This document shows positions 34,202 through 43,022 of a DNA stretch of 64,000 nucleotides, one piece after another. The notes beneath the pieces were generated by a model. That model was not told the DNA's origin and ran no database searches. It saw only the letters and a list, made by a program, of their open reading frames with translations. The position numbers and the translations under genes were made by a program. The first letter of the stretch is position 1. Each line of letters opens with the position of its first letter. This stretch comes from FEN-1297 sp963843605 (GTDB lineage: Bacteria; Bacteroidota; Ignavibacteria; Ignavibacteriales; Ignavibacteriaceae): positions 1,054,001-1,118,000 of the forward strand of contig CAWJLA010000001.1 in the NCBI GenBank assembly GCA_963843605.1, read 5' to 3'.

Positions 34202-35047
34202 TTAATTTGCCGGTAAATTTTTACTTTTTAGCTGAAACTCCACCGGAATAATCATTTGTACATTCACCGGCTTGCCTTTTATCAGTCCCGGAGTAAACTT
34301 GGTATAATAAACGGCTATCCTGGCCGCAATATCGCAACCGTATCCGATACCCTTAACTACTTCTGCGGAAGTAACTTCGCCGTATTGATCTATAAAGGCT
34401 CTTATTTCAACTTTACCCTGTATTTTCTTTTCTTTTGCCTGGGCGGGGTAAACAAGTCTGTTCATAATAGATTTCATACCGCCCACCGGTTCAGGCATAA
34501 CTTCGGCCGTAAGAAAATATGCGGGATCAATTGCCGAACCGTTTTCGCTTTCCGCAGGCGGTAAAGGCGTGCTAGACGATTTGTGTTTTAATTCTGATAT
34601 TTTTTCCTGGTTTATATTTTTATCTTTTTTAATACTATTTGTTTTTCCGGCAGAAGCAACTTCAGGCGGTGTCTCCTGTTGTTTATTTAAAATTAAAACT
34701 CCGTTCTTAAAAGTTATGTCTTTTATATAATTCCCCGCACTGTCGAATAAGGAAGTAGGTCCCTCCCTTTTGCCGTTTTCAACATTAAACATTTCTTTCA
34801 TTTTGCCGGAATCGTAATATGTCTTAACCATACCTTCAACTTTGCCGTTAACATAGGTGAGCTCTTCCTTCAAGTTTCCGTTGGGATAATAAAATTTCGC
34901 TTCGCCTTCGCGGACGCTGTCGGCATAATTAATTTCCGATTTTAATGTATCGCTTTTGCCGTAGAAACTTTTTACCCGGCCCTGCTGTGCGGATAAAATT
35001 CCCGAGCAGAAAAATACGGCGGTAATTATTAATAGTGATCGTAGCAT
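34202..35047 (-). CDS. Periplasmic TonB-like protein with MORN-type repeats
   Basis: 281 residues. A cleavable signal peptide (about 1-21, ending LSAQQ) leads into three or four MORN-like repeats (REGEAKFYYPNGNLKEELTY, GMVKTYYDSGKMKEMF, REGPTSLFDSAGNYI), a charged linker, and a C-terminal TonB domain (about 190-275) with YPAQAKEKKIQGKVEIRAFI and GCDIAARIAVYYTKFTPG. It lacks the usual uncleaved N-terminal membrane anchor, so it may not work as a normal ExbBD-driven TonB. Similar MORN-TonB combinations are known from Bacteroidota. Partner receptor not in the window. Confidence 0.8.
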   Translation of the reverse strand: MLRSLLIITAVFFCSGILSAQQGRVKSFYGKSDTLKSEINYADSVREGEAKFYYPNGNLKEELTYVNGKVEGMVKTYYDSGKMKEMFNVENGKREGPTSLFDSAGNYIKDITFKNGVLILNKQQETPPEVASAGKTNSIKKDKNINQEKISELKHKSSSTPLPPAESENGSAIDPAYFLTAEVMPEPVGGMKSIMNRLVYPAQAKEKKIQGKVEIRAFIDQYGEVTSAEVVKGIGYGCDIAARIAVYYTKFTPGLIKGKPVNVQMIIPVEFQLKSKNLPAN

Positions 35048-35079
35048 TTCGTTTAAAATTTTTTAGGCAAAGATAATAT

Positions 35080-35589
35080 TTAATCTTGAATTATGAGAGG
35101 CATTAACACGGCAAAAATAAAAATAAGTACGGCCAGGGCAACGAAAAAATATCCTACCTCCGTATCGTAATTTAATATATTAAGACTGGAGAGAATATAA
35201 TGCCAGTCGTGGTAAACTTTATTTCCTCCCAGTAGATGCAGTCGTCTGGCGGAAGCATCAGCGGCGTAAACCGATATATTGATTAAATTCTGCCCCAGCC
35301 ATAACAGAGCGATCTGCACACCGGTTCTGTAATTATTCTTAAAAAAATAAAATGCGATAAGCGACGGCAGAATTATCTGCATTAATGTGCCGCCTAAAGT
35401 ATAAATAAATTTTCCGAATATCATAAACACCAGGTGACCGGCTTCATGAATTACCAGGTCGGCGTTGTCGATTAAAGTATAATGCCCCCTTGATGTGATC
35501 AAATAATAACAGACAGGGATGAGCAGCAGCGATATCAGCCATTTTTTAAGTACGTATATTTTCCCCTCCCCTAAAGCCGAAAGATTCAT
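35080..35589 (-). CDS. Membrane protein with HEAGH motif (M50-like peptidase fold)
   Basis: Small integral membrane protein. The frame is open from a GTG at 35641-35643, but the ATG at 35587-35589 is preceded by GGGAAGAA and gives 169 residues starting MNLSALGEG. It has an early membrane helix (KKWLISLLLIPVCYYLI), the zinc-site pattern VIHEAGHLVFMIFG (HExxH-like, here H-E-A-G-H), and three further helices ending AVLIFIFAVLMPLII. This is the motif of site-2/M50 proteases, though a second acidic ligand motif (NxxPxxxxDG) was not found. It could be an inactive or minimal member. Confidence 0.6.
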   Translation of the reverse strand: MNLSALGEGKIYVLKKWLISLLLIPVCYYLITSRGHYTLIDNADLVIHEAGHLVFMIFGKFIYTLGGTLMQIILPSLIAFYFFKNNYRTGVQIALLWLGQNLINISVYAADASARRLHLLGGNKVYHDWHYILSSLNILNYDTEVGYFFVALAVLIFIFAVLMPLIIQD

Positions 35590-35689
35590 TTCTTCCCTTT
35601 TAATTTTTATGTGATAATTACGGCGCGAATTACTCTCCTTCACCGTTCAACTATGCAGCCATACATTTATCTTTCAAAGTCCGTTTATT

Positions 35690-36577
35690 TTATCCGAAGT
35701 ATCTGTCTCTTTTATTGGTAGATCTTCTGCACTCGTCCGAACAGCAATAATCATTTTTTACTTTACACTCGTGGCAGGTTACAATAATTTTATCGCAATT
35801 CTGATTATGACAATTGATATAGTACGAGGTCGGTTTGCCGCAGTAGTAACATTTTGAGCCGTGTTTTAATTCCGGTCTTGTATTCGGTTCCACAACTCTG
35901 CGTTCGTCGAACACAAAAACACCGCCTTCCCAATAGGTATCCGGAAATTTTTTTGCGAACGTGACAATACCGCCGTCAAGCTGATAGACATCTTTAAACC
36001 CCTGTTCCACCATATAAGCAGAAGCTTTCTCGCACCTAATTCCGCCGGTGCAATATGTTACTATGGTTTTGTCTTTATTTGCCGCCAGACTTTCAACCGC
36101 TTTGGGCCAGTCTCTGAAATTTCTTAAGTGCGGAGTTACGGCTCCTTTGAATCTGCCGATTTCACTTTCGTAGATATTCCGGGCATCGACAATGATAAAG
36201 TCTTTCCCGTTTTCATAAAATTCCAGAAGCTTTTCTGGAGTAAGTCTTTTCCCGCCGTTTTTTAAAGATGTTCCGCCAAGTGAGGAATTAACAATTTCTT
36301 TTTTTTCACGCACGTGCATTTTAAAGAAAGCGTGCTCTTCCGAGTAATCTTCTTTAAATATTATATCCTTAAAGTAAGAATAACTTCTTAGATTATTTTT
36401 GTACTCCTCGATATTGGCCGCTTCACCGGATACAGTTCCGTTTATCCCTTCCCCGGCTACGAACACTCTTCCTTTTATATCGTGGTTAGAACACCATTCC
36501 AAATGTTCGGATACGAATTGTCCGGGATCTTCCACATAGACATATTTATAAAACAACAGGACACGAAAATCTTTCAT
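35690..36577 (-). CDS. trhO: tRNA uridine(34) hydroxylase TrhO (rhodanese family)
   Basis: Adds the 5-hydroxyl to U34 of certain tRNAs, the first step to 5-oxyacetyl or methoxy uridine. The frame continues upstream, but the family start is the ATG at 36575-36577 (MKDFRVLLFYKYVYVEDPG), giving 295 residues. The N-terminal acylphosphatase-like domain holds GRVFVAGEGINGTVSG; the rhodanese domain holds DARNIYESEIGRFKGA and the active Cys in VTYCTGGIRCEKASAYM; the C-terminal Cys-rich tail (CYYCGKP, CHNQNC, CHECK, CCSDEC) is a zinc-binding feature of this family. Confidence 0.92.
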   Translation of the reverse strand: MKDFRVLLFYKYVYVEDPGQFVSEHLEWCSNHDIKGRVFVAGEGINGTVSGEAANIEEYKNNLRSYSYFKDIIFKEDYSEEHAFFKMHVREKKEIVNSSLGGTSLKNGGKRLTPEKLLEFYENGKDFIIVDARNIYESEIGRFKGAVTPHLRNFRDWPKAVESLAANKDKTIVTYCTGGIRCEKASAYMVEQGFKDVYQLDGGIVTFAKKFPDTYWEGGVFVFDERRVVEPNTRPELKHGSKCYYCGKPTSYYINCHNQNCDKIIVTCHECKVKNDYCCSDECRRSTNKRDRYFG

Positions 36578-36736
36578 CCGCTGAAAGCACCATAGTTTTG
36601 TTTGACAAATGGTTTTGGGTGATAAAAATACCAAATTAAAAGAAAAAATAAAATATTTACTGAACTCGGTGTGCTTTGCTTTATTTTAATTTGCCCTTTT
36701 AAGATGGGGATGCAGCAAAAGAAATGATCCAACTTT

Positions 36737-38095
36737 TTAATTTGTAATTTTTAATTTTTCATTGTCCCGTATATACTCTTCAATATCAAATTTCCTTTTG
36801 CACCCGTTTCTATTCATATACCTTATTTTTCCGAATACTTGTCTTTCTCCCCACGCCCTGTCATGAACTCCCCCTATGGCCCATGCGCATCCGGCATAGC
36901 CGTTAGGGTCTCTGCCGTCAAGTTCATACTTATCATTTAAATAAACGGCAATTCTCATTGCCTCCTCGGGACTCTCCGACCATTCCAATATTTTTTTCGC
37001 CCAATACATCCGCATGTACCCGTGCATCTTTCCCCTATTCCTTAATTCATTTTGAGCAGCGTTCCATAAGTCTTCGTGAGTATTCGAATTTTCAAATTCA
37101 TTTAAGTAATAAACATATTCGCGCTTATCGTTCCGGTGAAGATTCAATGAGTTTTTAGCCCAGTCTTTAAATCCGTCGAAAGAGTCGTAGTATTTGTTGT
37201 AAAGACAAAAATTATCCGAAAGCTCACGCCTGACAATAAGTTCTTCGAGATATGCTTCTTTAGTATTCGAATCGGGAAAATGTTTTTCTACATTAAGCGC
37301 AACCCGCTGAGGAGCCATGTGTCCGAAATGTAAATAAGGCGAAAGATCCGATTGGCCTTTCTTTACCGGATCGTTTCTTTCTGCATCATAATTTTTTAAA
37401 CCGGAGAATATAAATTCTTTAAGTGCTTTTTGCGCTTCGGTTGCACCGGGTTTAATCCAGCCGACTTCGCCTGCCTGAGAATTAATCATCAGACTATTTA
37501 TTAAATCATCCCAATTATTTTTTTTATTATATGAACTGATTTTGTAAGTGTTCTTTTTTAATACCGGAAATTCTTCAAGGAATTCCGGCAGCAGTTTTTT
37601 AATCTTAGGTCTTATGGTATACGCGGCGAATTCTTCTTTACCGGAAGCAACAAAAGCCGGAACGATATTATGAGCATCTACTTCATAAAAGGGAATTATA
37701 ATTTTTCTAAGTATGTCCTTTTTCCATTGGCGTTTTATTCTTAAAGGATCAAAGTCGCCAACAAGGCAGCCGGCGGAAACATCATTTAAGAATTCGGGAA
37801 TTTTCTCCGGGGGATCACCTGTTAAAATATAAAATGAAATATTAAGGTCTTCGAGTTCCGCCTCTATTTCTTTTAATCCTTTAAGCATGAACCCGTAATG
37901 CCGCATTGATGCTTCAAGGAAATCCGGTACCAGGCAAAATATTACCGTAAGTGCGGTATTTTCTTTCTTTGAAATTTCCGCTGCGTAAATTAATGCCCAG
38001 TTATCTTTTACTCTTTGATCACGGCTCATCCAATAAACAACCGGACCCCTTTTCCCGCCGGAATTATTTAATTGACGAACTCTTTTTAAATTCAT
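36737..38095 (-). CDS. phr: Class II CPD photolyase
   Basis: Uses FADH- and blue light to split cyclobutane pyrimidine dimers. 452 residues: start of the antenna domain VVYWMSRDQRVKDNWALIYA, central YLHFGHMAPQRVAL, FAD-domain blocks LIVRRELSDNFCLYN, GYMRMYWAKKILEWS, and the highly conserved ELDGRDPNGYAGCAWAIGGVHDRAWGERQVFGKIRYMN near the C-terminus. These define class II (as opposed to class I or cryptochrome). The final codons, DNEKLKITN then stop, are written in the same AT-rich repeat as part of wzi. It lies 15 bases after the usp gene and is probably co-transcribed with mntR-mntH-usp. Confidence 0.94.
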   Translation of the reverse strand: MNLKRVRQLNNSGGKRGPVVYWMSRDQRVKDNWALIYAAEISKKENTALTVIFCLVPDFLEASMRHYGFMLKGLKEIEAELEDLNISFYILTGDPPEKIPEFLNDVSAGCLVGDFDPLRIKRQWKKDILRKIIIPFYEVDAHNIVPAFVASGKEEFAAYTIRPKIKKLLPEFLEEFPVLKKNTYKISSYNKKNNWDDLINSLMINSQAGEVGWIKPGATEAQKALKEFIFSGLKNYDAERNDPVKKGQSDLSPYLHFGHMAPQRVALNVEKHFPDSNTKEAYLEELIVRRELSDNFCLYNKYYDSFDGFKDWAKNSLNLHRNDKREYVYYLNEFENSNTHEDLWNAAQNELRNRGKMHGYMRMYWAKKILEWSESPEEAMRIAVYLNDKYELDGRDPNGYAGCAWAIGGVHDRAWGERQVFGKIRYMNRNGCKRKFDIEEYIRDNEKLKITN

Positions 38096-38110
38096 AGGGA
38101 TATTTGTAAT

Positions 38111-39025
38111 CTAAACTTTTACAGGTACAAGCAGAAGAGGTATTTTGCTGGATTTACTGATCTTCGGCGTAATGCTTCCTTCCCAAAAAGCATCTGCTCC
38201 CTTCTTACCGTGAGTTGCAAGAATTATTACATCGGCTTTAATTTTCTTAGCCGATTCCAATATTGCCTTGGTGGGATTATTCCTTGAAGCGCTCGCGCTT
38301 ACCTTCAGCCCGGATTCTTCCAGTTTGGTTTTTTGGCGTTTCAGGTATTCTTCAGCATCGGGCACGATCATATCCATCATTCTGGAAGTAGTGCCCGGAA
38401 GCAGGCGGTTAATTGGTGTTAATTCACCGGACATAGATCCGAAGAGAGGAATGGCCATTAAAAGATGAATTTTTGCTCCGCACATTTTTGCAAAAATGGA
38501 TGCGTACTCAAGAGCCTGTTCGTGATCGGGATTTCCGTCAAGCGGTATAAGGAAGTTTTCAAAGCTGCCGGTTTTTGATAATTTTTCACCGGACGGGTTT
38601 ATCAGCAATACCGGCGTAGTTCCAAGTGCTATTACCTGCTGTGCAATAGATCCGAAAAGCATGCTGTGCAGCCCGCTGCTGCCGTGAGTACACATTATTA
38701 CCAGGTCCTGGTGCAGTTCTTTCGAATGCTCCGCAATACTTCTCGAAACATTAACTTCGCCGGCCTCATGCACATGAGTATTAACGGTAATACCCTTGAA
38801 AATTTCCGACGTTGCAATTGCTCTCAGATATTCTTCGGCTTGGTCGGCTCTGGTAAGGTGAAGCTGACCGTGAATTGTAGTCGGCGCATCTATTTCTATA
38901 ATATGAATTAATGTTACCGATACATTTATTTTTTTTGCTATTTGAGCCGTATAGGGCAGTACAGATTCCGCAAGTACCGATCCGTCAAGCGGCACCAACA
39001 GCTGTCTTATTATTGGTTTATCCAA
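38111..39025 (-). CDS. Tandem universal stress protein (UspA type)
   Basis: 304 residues with two UspA domains (about 5-145 and 155-304). Each domain ends in the ATP-binding pattern: VIMCTHGSSGLHSMLFGSIAQQVI in the first and VIILATHGKKGADAFWEGSI in the second (G-2x-G-9x-G-S/T). Both begin with a VPLDGS/IPLDGN strand. The likely start is a TTG (39023-39025) that overlaps the mntH stop by eight bases, so translation is coupled. Stress proteins of this kind bind ATP and respond to starvation or oxidative challenge; the exact role here is not shown. Confidence 0.9.
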   Translation of the reverse strand: MDKPIIRQLLVPLDGSVLAESVLPYTAQIAKKINVSVTLIHIIEIDAPTTIHGQLHLTRADQAEEYLRAIATSEIFKGITVNTHVHEAGEVNVSRSIAEHSKELHQDLVIMCTHGSSGLHSMLFGSIAQQVIALGTTPVLLINPSGEKLSKTGSFENFLIPLDGNPDHEQALEYASIFAKMCGAKIHLLMAIPLFGSMSGELTPINRLLPGTTSRMMDMIVPDAEEYLKRQKTKLEESGLKVSASASRNNPTKAILESAKKIKADVIILATHGKKGADAFWEGSITPKISKSSKIPLLLVPVKV

Positions 39026-40322
39026 CGAACAAAACCTGATAAATTAAGTAGATGTTTAAAAATATGATTAATACCGCAATAATAGAAATGATAAATGTAG
39101 TAATTTTTTTATTAACAAGAACTCCCATAATTTTTTTATTCCGCGTAAACATTATTAAGGGAATTATAGCGAACGGAAGTCCGAAACTAAGAATAACCTG
39201 ACTTATTACAAGAGTCCGGGTAGGATTTAGTCCGATGGCTATAACAAACAAGGAAGGTATTATTGTTATTAAACGCCTTAACCAGACCGGTATATGTTTA
39301 TGTAAAAATCCCTGCATCATTACCTGGCCGGCACTTGTACCTACGGCAGAAGAAGATAAACCGGAAGCAAGCAGTGAAATTGCAAAAATCCAGCCGGCAG
39401 CCTGCCCGAGCAAAGGCTGCAAAGTTATATGCGCATCTTCAATAGTGGCAATATTAGTATACCCTCTTTGGTAAAAAGTTGATGCAGCCATTATAAGCAT
39501 TGCCATATTAACCAGACTGGCTATACCCATTGCGATGGTAATATCAAGTATCTGAAATTTAAAAAGCTTTTTTAATTTATCCGGCTGTTTTACCGTAATT
39601 CGCTGCTGTGTTAATGCGGAATGAAGAAAGATTGCATGAGGCATAACGGTGGCACCGAGTATTCCGGTTGCGAGCAGAACGCTTTCCGTTCCGGCGAACT
39701 GGGGAACAAATGCATGATAAAGCAGAGTAGGAATATCCGGCTTATCAAGAATAGTTTCTATTAAATAGCTGCCGGCAATAACTGCTACCATTACCGTAAT
39801 TGCGATTTCAAGCGGACGAAATCCGTAACGTTCCAGTCCGAGAATTAAAAAAGTACAAATAGCCGTAAGAAAGCCGCCTATTATAAGAGGGAATCCGAAA
39901 AGGAGATTGAAACCCAGAGCCGCGCCTAAAAATTCGGCCAGATCGGTGGCGATTGCAACCAGTTCCATTAAGACCCACATTGTATATACAACCGGCCTGG
40001 AGAAATTATTTCTGCAATGTTCGGCAAGATTATTACCGCTGGCAATTCCCAGTTTTGCCGAAAGAGTCTGAATCAGCATCGCCATCAGATTGCTAATGAG
40101 AATAACCCATAATAGAGTATAGCCGAACTCCGAACCGCCCTGTATGTTGGTGGCAAAGTTACCGGGGTCTACATAGGCAACACTCGCAATAAAGGCCGGC
40201 CCGAGAAAAGGAAGCATCCTGTTGATAAAACCTTTTTTGGAATTTCCCGATAATGCCTCTTCTGCCGATATTCTTATGTTATTGTCGTTAAGTACAGATG
40301 AAGTATTAATTAAATTTTTCAT
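39018..40322 (-). CDS. mntH: Nramp-family Mn2+ transporter MntH
   Basis: Proton-coupled divalent metal importer of the inner membrane. 434 residues, 11 membrane helices. The metal-site motif of helix 1 is intact (SVAYVDPGNFATNIQGGSEFG: D-P-G-N), and helix 6 has the A-T-V-M-P-H-A-I block (GATVMPHAIFLHSALTQQR). The ATG overlaps the end of mntR (ATGA), which makes Mn the most likely substrate and MntR its regulator. Upstream of these helices an N-terminal cytoplasmic tail of about 35 residues is normal for bacterial members. Confidence 0.94.
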   Translation of the reverse strand: MKNLINTSSVLNDNNIRISAEEALSGNSKKGFINRMLPFLGPAFIASVAYVDPGNFATNIQGGSEFGYTLLWVILISNLMAMLIQTLSAKLGIASGNNLAEHCRNNFSRPVVYTMWVLMELVAIATDLAEFLGAALGFNLLFGFPLIIGGFLTAICTFLILGLERYGFRPLEIAITVMVAVIAGSYLIETILDKPDIPTLLYHAFVPQFAGTESVLLATGILGATVMPHAIFLHSALTQQRITVKQPDKLKKLFKFQILDITIAMGIASLVNMAMLIMAASTFYQRGYTNIATIEDAHITLQPLLGQAAGWIFAISLLASGLSSSAVGTSAGQVMMQGFLHKHIPVWLRRLITIIPSLFVIAIGLNPTRTLVISQVILSFGLPFAIIPLIMFTRNKKIMGVLVNKKITTFIISIIAVLIIFLNIYLIYQVLFVG

Positions 40323-40987
40323 ATTTTCTTTTCTGTTACTTCGACAAAAATATTCTGTGCAAGTTTGTTGCTGATATTCCAGGGCTGCCCGTTGACCAAA
40401 ATCTCCATCGATTTATCGAAAGCTCTTTTTTCTTTCACAACTATTTTTTCTTTCAGTTTTATACCAAGTTTGGAAATATACATTAAGAAGTTTTCGTCAA
40501 AATCATTTACGCGAACTACATTGGCCGAATCTCCGGTGCTGAGTTCGGCTAGAGGCTGATGTTTTTTTATTTCGGGTACTTTTCCCTCTTTAGTCGGTAT
40601 CGGATCACCATGCGGATCGTATTCCGGAAAATTCAGCATCTCGTTTATTCTGTCCATCAAATCATCCGAAGACGAGTGCTCAAGACGGTTCGCCTCGTCG
40701 TGAACTTTATCCCACGGCATCCCAATAATCTGATATAAAAATACCTCCCACAACCTGTGCCGCCTTACAATATTTCGGGCAAATATTTCCCCGCTCTTAG
40801 TAAGACTAATGCCTTTATATTTTTTATAATTAACCAAACCTTCCTTCGATAACTTCTTTAGCATGTCGGTAACCGCAGCATTCGAAACCGAAAGCTTCTC
40901 GGCAATAATGTTAGGTTTAATTTCGCCGTTGGAATCCTGATGTTTGAATATTATTCCTAAATAGTCTTCTTTTGAATCGTTTTGCAT
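40319..40987 (-). CDS. mntR: DtxR/MntR-family metal-dependent repressor
   Basis: 222 residues: winged-helix DNA-binding domain (IIAEKLSVSNAAVTDMLKKLSKEGLVNYKKYKGISLT), dimer/metal domain with RRHRLWEVFLYQIIGMPWDKVHDEANRLEHSSSDDLMDRI (His and Glu metal ligands), and a C-terminal SH3-like FeoA domain (about 150-222). It represses metal uptake genes when Mn2+ or Fe2+ is plentiful; overlap with mntH points to manganese and to self-regulation of this operon. An AT-rich upstream patch (TTAAGCAAGCTTAAATATTAAG near 41017) is partly self-complementary and could be its operator. Confidence 0.92.
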   Translation of the reverse strand: MQNDSKEDYLGIIFKHQDSNGEIKPNIIAEKLSVSNAAVTDMLKKLSKEGLVNYKKYKGISLTKSGEIFARNIVRRHRLWEVFLYQIIGMPWDKVHDEANRLEHSSSDDLMDRINEMLNFPEYDPHGDPIPTKEGKVPEIKKHQPLAELSTGDSANVVRVNDFDENFLMYISKLGIKLKEKIVVKEKRAFDKSMEILVNGQPWNISNKLAQNIFVEVTEKKI

Positions 40988-41013
40988 ATCTTAAGTAAAT
41001 TTTTGTTTTTAAT

Positions 41014-41038
41014 TTAAGCAAGCTTAAATATTAAGTCA
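41014..41038. promoter_or_regulatory. Possible MntR operator
   Basis: TTTAAGCAAGCTTAAA, centred near 41022, is a near-perfect palindrome (TTTAAGC then AAGCTTAAA) about 30 bases upstream of the mntR start. Position and symmetry suit self-repression, as is common for DtxR-family regulators. This is inference only. Confidence 0.4.
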
Positions 41039-41076
41039 AGTGACTTTAATCATTGGGCTGGAAACGTTTGAAATGG

Positions 41077-41964
41077 TTAAACGGCGGTAAGTAAATTCTT
41101 TACGGAGAAAATATCTTCCTCCGGGGTCCAGTTAAGAAGGGATTTTGCAAGATTATTGCTGCATTTTTGGGACGGCGGCAAAGGAAGGCTTCTGTTGAAG
41201 ATATATCCTCCTTCACCCAGGTTTACGGCCAGTCTTTCAACATAATCCTTTTGACGGATAGGGCGGTCTACTATATTCAAAATTTTCCCCGATACTTCCG
41301 AATCGATAATTTTAACAAATGCGTTTGCAAAATCTTTAACATGAATCAAAGACAAATAATTCATGCCGTCGCCCGGAATTACTTCCAATCCGTTTCTGAT
41401 ATTTGAAATGGTATTTTTTTGAAAAGTGCCTTTGCCTGCTAAAAAACCGCCGCGGAGAATATTCCACTGCATTTTTCCGTACGGAATCTGCATCAGCATA
41501 TTTTCCATTTCAATCACCGGTGCGCACATTCCATTTCTGAAATCGGAGTCATCCAGGGGTAATTCTTCGGTTATCCAATTTTCACCGTTATCCGGGTATG
41601 CCGTTGCAACGCTTTGCTGAACAAATTTCTTTACGCCGGATTTTAGGGATGCGTTAATTAATTTCTTTGTCCCGTATGTACAAATTCCTGTATTGTTTTT
41701 CCACGCACCGAGCTTTAAGTTTTCCGAGGGAGTCGAAGCTGCTGCATTTACCACACAATCAACACCGGCTAATATATCGGCAAGCAATTCATCGTTTTTA
41801 TTTGCGAGTAAATCATATTCGACAACGGATACCGAGTTATTAAAAATTTCTTTCCCGTTGCTTTCGGATCGTGTCAATATAATTATCCGGTGTCCGTAAT
41901 TTAATAAAAGTGATACTAAATTTTTTCCGAGAACACCGGTTGCTCCAATTACAGCAATTTTCAA
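41077..41964 (-). CDS. NAD(P)-binding atypical SDR / sugar-epimerase-like protein
   Basis: 295 residues, TTG start. Begins with the NAD(P) loop IAVIGATGVLGKNLVSLLL, followed by VNAAASTPSE, a Ser region QQSVATAYPDNGENWITEE and LSLIHVKDFANAFVKII. The usual Y-x3-K pair of extended SDRs is not clear, so it may belong to an atypical SDR group (complex-I NDUFA9-like or flavin-reductase-like) that binds rather than turns over nucleotide-sugar. No operon partner; function unknown. Confidence 0.7.
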   Translation of the reverse strand: MKIAVIGATGVLGKNLVSLLLNYGHRIIILTRSESNGKEIFNNSVSVVEYDLLANKNDELLADILAGVDCVVNAAASTPSENLKLGAWKNNTGICTYGTKKLINASLKSGVKKFVQQSVATAYPDNGENWITEELPLDDSDFRNGMCAPVIEMENMLMQIPYGKMQWNILRGGFLAGKGTFQKNTISNIRNGLEVIPGDGMNYLSLIHVKDFANAFVKIIDSEVSGKILNIVDRPIRQKDYVERLAVNLGEGGYIFNRSLPLPPSQKCSNNLAKSLLNWTPEEDIFSVKNLLTAV

Positions 41965-42000
41965 AACACCGCTCTTGTATAAAATTTTTCGATATAATTA

Positions 42001-42549
42001 TTAATTATTTTTAGATAACATTTTTTTATTAAAATCTTCCGATTTTCCTTTTGGAATACTTAAGGTTTTCCAATCGTCTTTTTTTATCTGCTTCGCCAGC
42101 ATTACTATTTGCCCCACATGATATGCATAATGAGCTGCCTGCCGGTTTAATGCTTCTATTACCGAGTGGGGCTCGTTTCTTATATTAATTTTTCTTAAAA
42201 GATCTTCTTCTTTAAGACCGTTAAAAGCTTCATAAAAAACCTTCCAGCCGCGTTCCCACATTTCAATAATCTCATTCTTTGTAGTAGTGGAATCTTCGAA
42301 TTCGCCGTCACGGTTTCTGTCCGGCTTCTCTCCGTCGGTTGTCAGAAAGTCTTTGAACCTGGAAATCATGTTTCCGCTTAAGTGCTTTACAATAATTGAA
42401 ATTGAATTAGAACCGGGATCAGGTTTAAAATGGAAATCTTTTTCATTAAGCTGTGCGAATGTTTTGTCACCCATATCTTTATATTTTTTAAATGTTTCCT
42501 GCATTACCCTCAAATATTCCGCACTAACAGTCTTACCGAACGATTTCAT
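42001..42549 (-). CDS. DinB-superfamily protein (DUF1572)
   Basis: 182 residues with the four-helix DinB-like arrangement. The three expected metal-ligand histidines are at HLSGNMISRFKDFL, in the HxxxYxxH-like block NRQAAHYAYHVGQIVMLAKQI and near its start. The NSISIIVKHLSGN and GEFEDSTTTKNEI segments match the DUF1572 family. Members may be thiol-dependent metalloenzymes but no substrate is known here. A monocistronic gene. Confidence 0.8.
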   Translation of the reverse strand: MKSFGKTVSAEYLRVMQETFKKYKDMGDKTFAQLNEKDFHFKPDPGSNSISIIVKHLSGNMISRFKDFLTTDGEKPDRNRDGEFEDSTTTKNEIIEMWERGWKVFYEAFNGLKEEDLLRKINIRNEPHSVIEALNRQAAHYAYHVGQIVMLAKQIKKDDWKTLSIPKGKSEDFNKKMLSKNN

Positions 42550-43022
42550 ATTTTATTGTTCCTAACAGTTATTAATATATTAGAAGGCAATATCCTTCCT
42601 ACAAATTAATTTTATAAATTGCCTCGCTAAGTAAGAGTTTTTTTCGCAAAGATGTTGTAATCTTTAGCAACAAAAGTATTCCGTCCAATTACTTTTTCTA
42701 CAAAAAGCACACACCATATTGAAATTTTAACCGAAGTGATTTAATCATGAAGACGGAACTCCCGGAACATAAGCCCGGCCGGTTTTAACCGGGCAAAAAT
42801 CCGGTTTCTGTTTTGCTTTAATTCTTTGGGATGCATAGGCAAGAAGGGATGATGTCGAAATTTATTTGACTGAAATGGTATGCGTAACAGTATTATGATT
42901 TTTTATTACTCTTATTTTACCGCAGCCCGTTCTAATAAAAACTCACCAACCTGAGGAAATTCTTTCATAGGTTTTGGGATAGCTATATTATTTGAAGTTA
43001 CGAAATGAAATATTCTGAAACT
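42550..43022. other. 473-base gap with one short hairpin and a tiny frame
   Basis: Holds a perfect small hairpin CCGGTTTTAACCGG (near 42779-42792) inside GCCCGG...CCGGGC. Just after the stop of the B12-binding gene there is an in-frame continuation with no stop for about 36 codons, including the 18-codon frame 42912-42968 (MKEFPQVGEFLLERAAVK). This looks protein-like but has no ribosome site that I can identify. No other gene seen. Confidence 0.45.
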
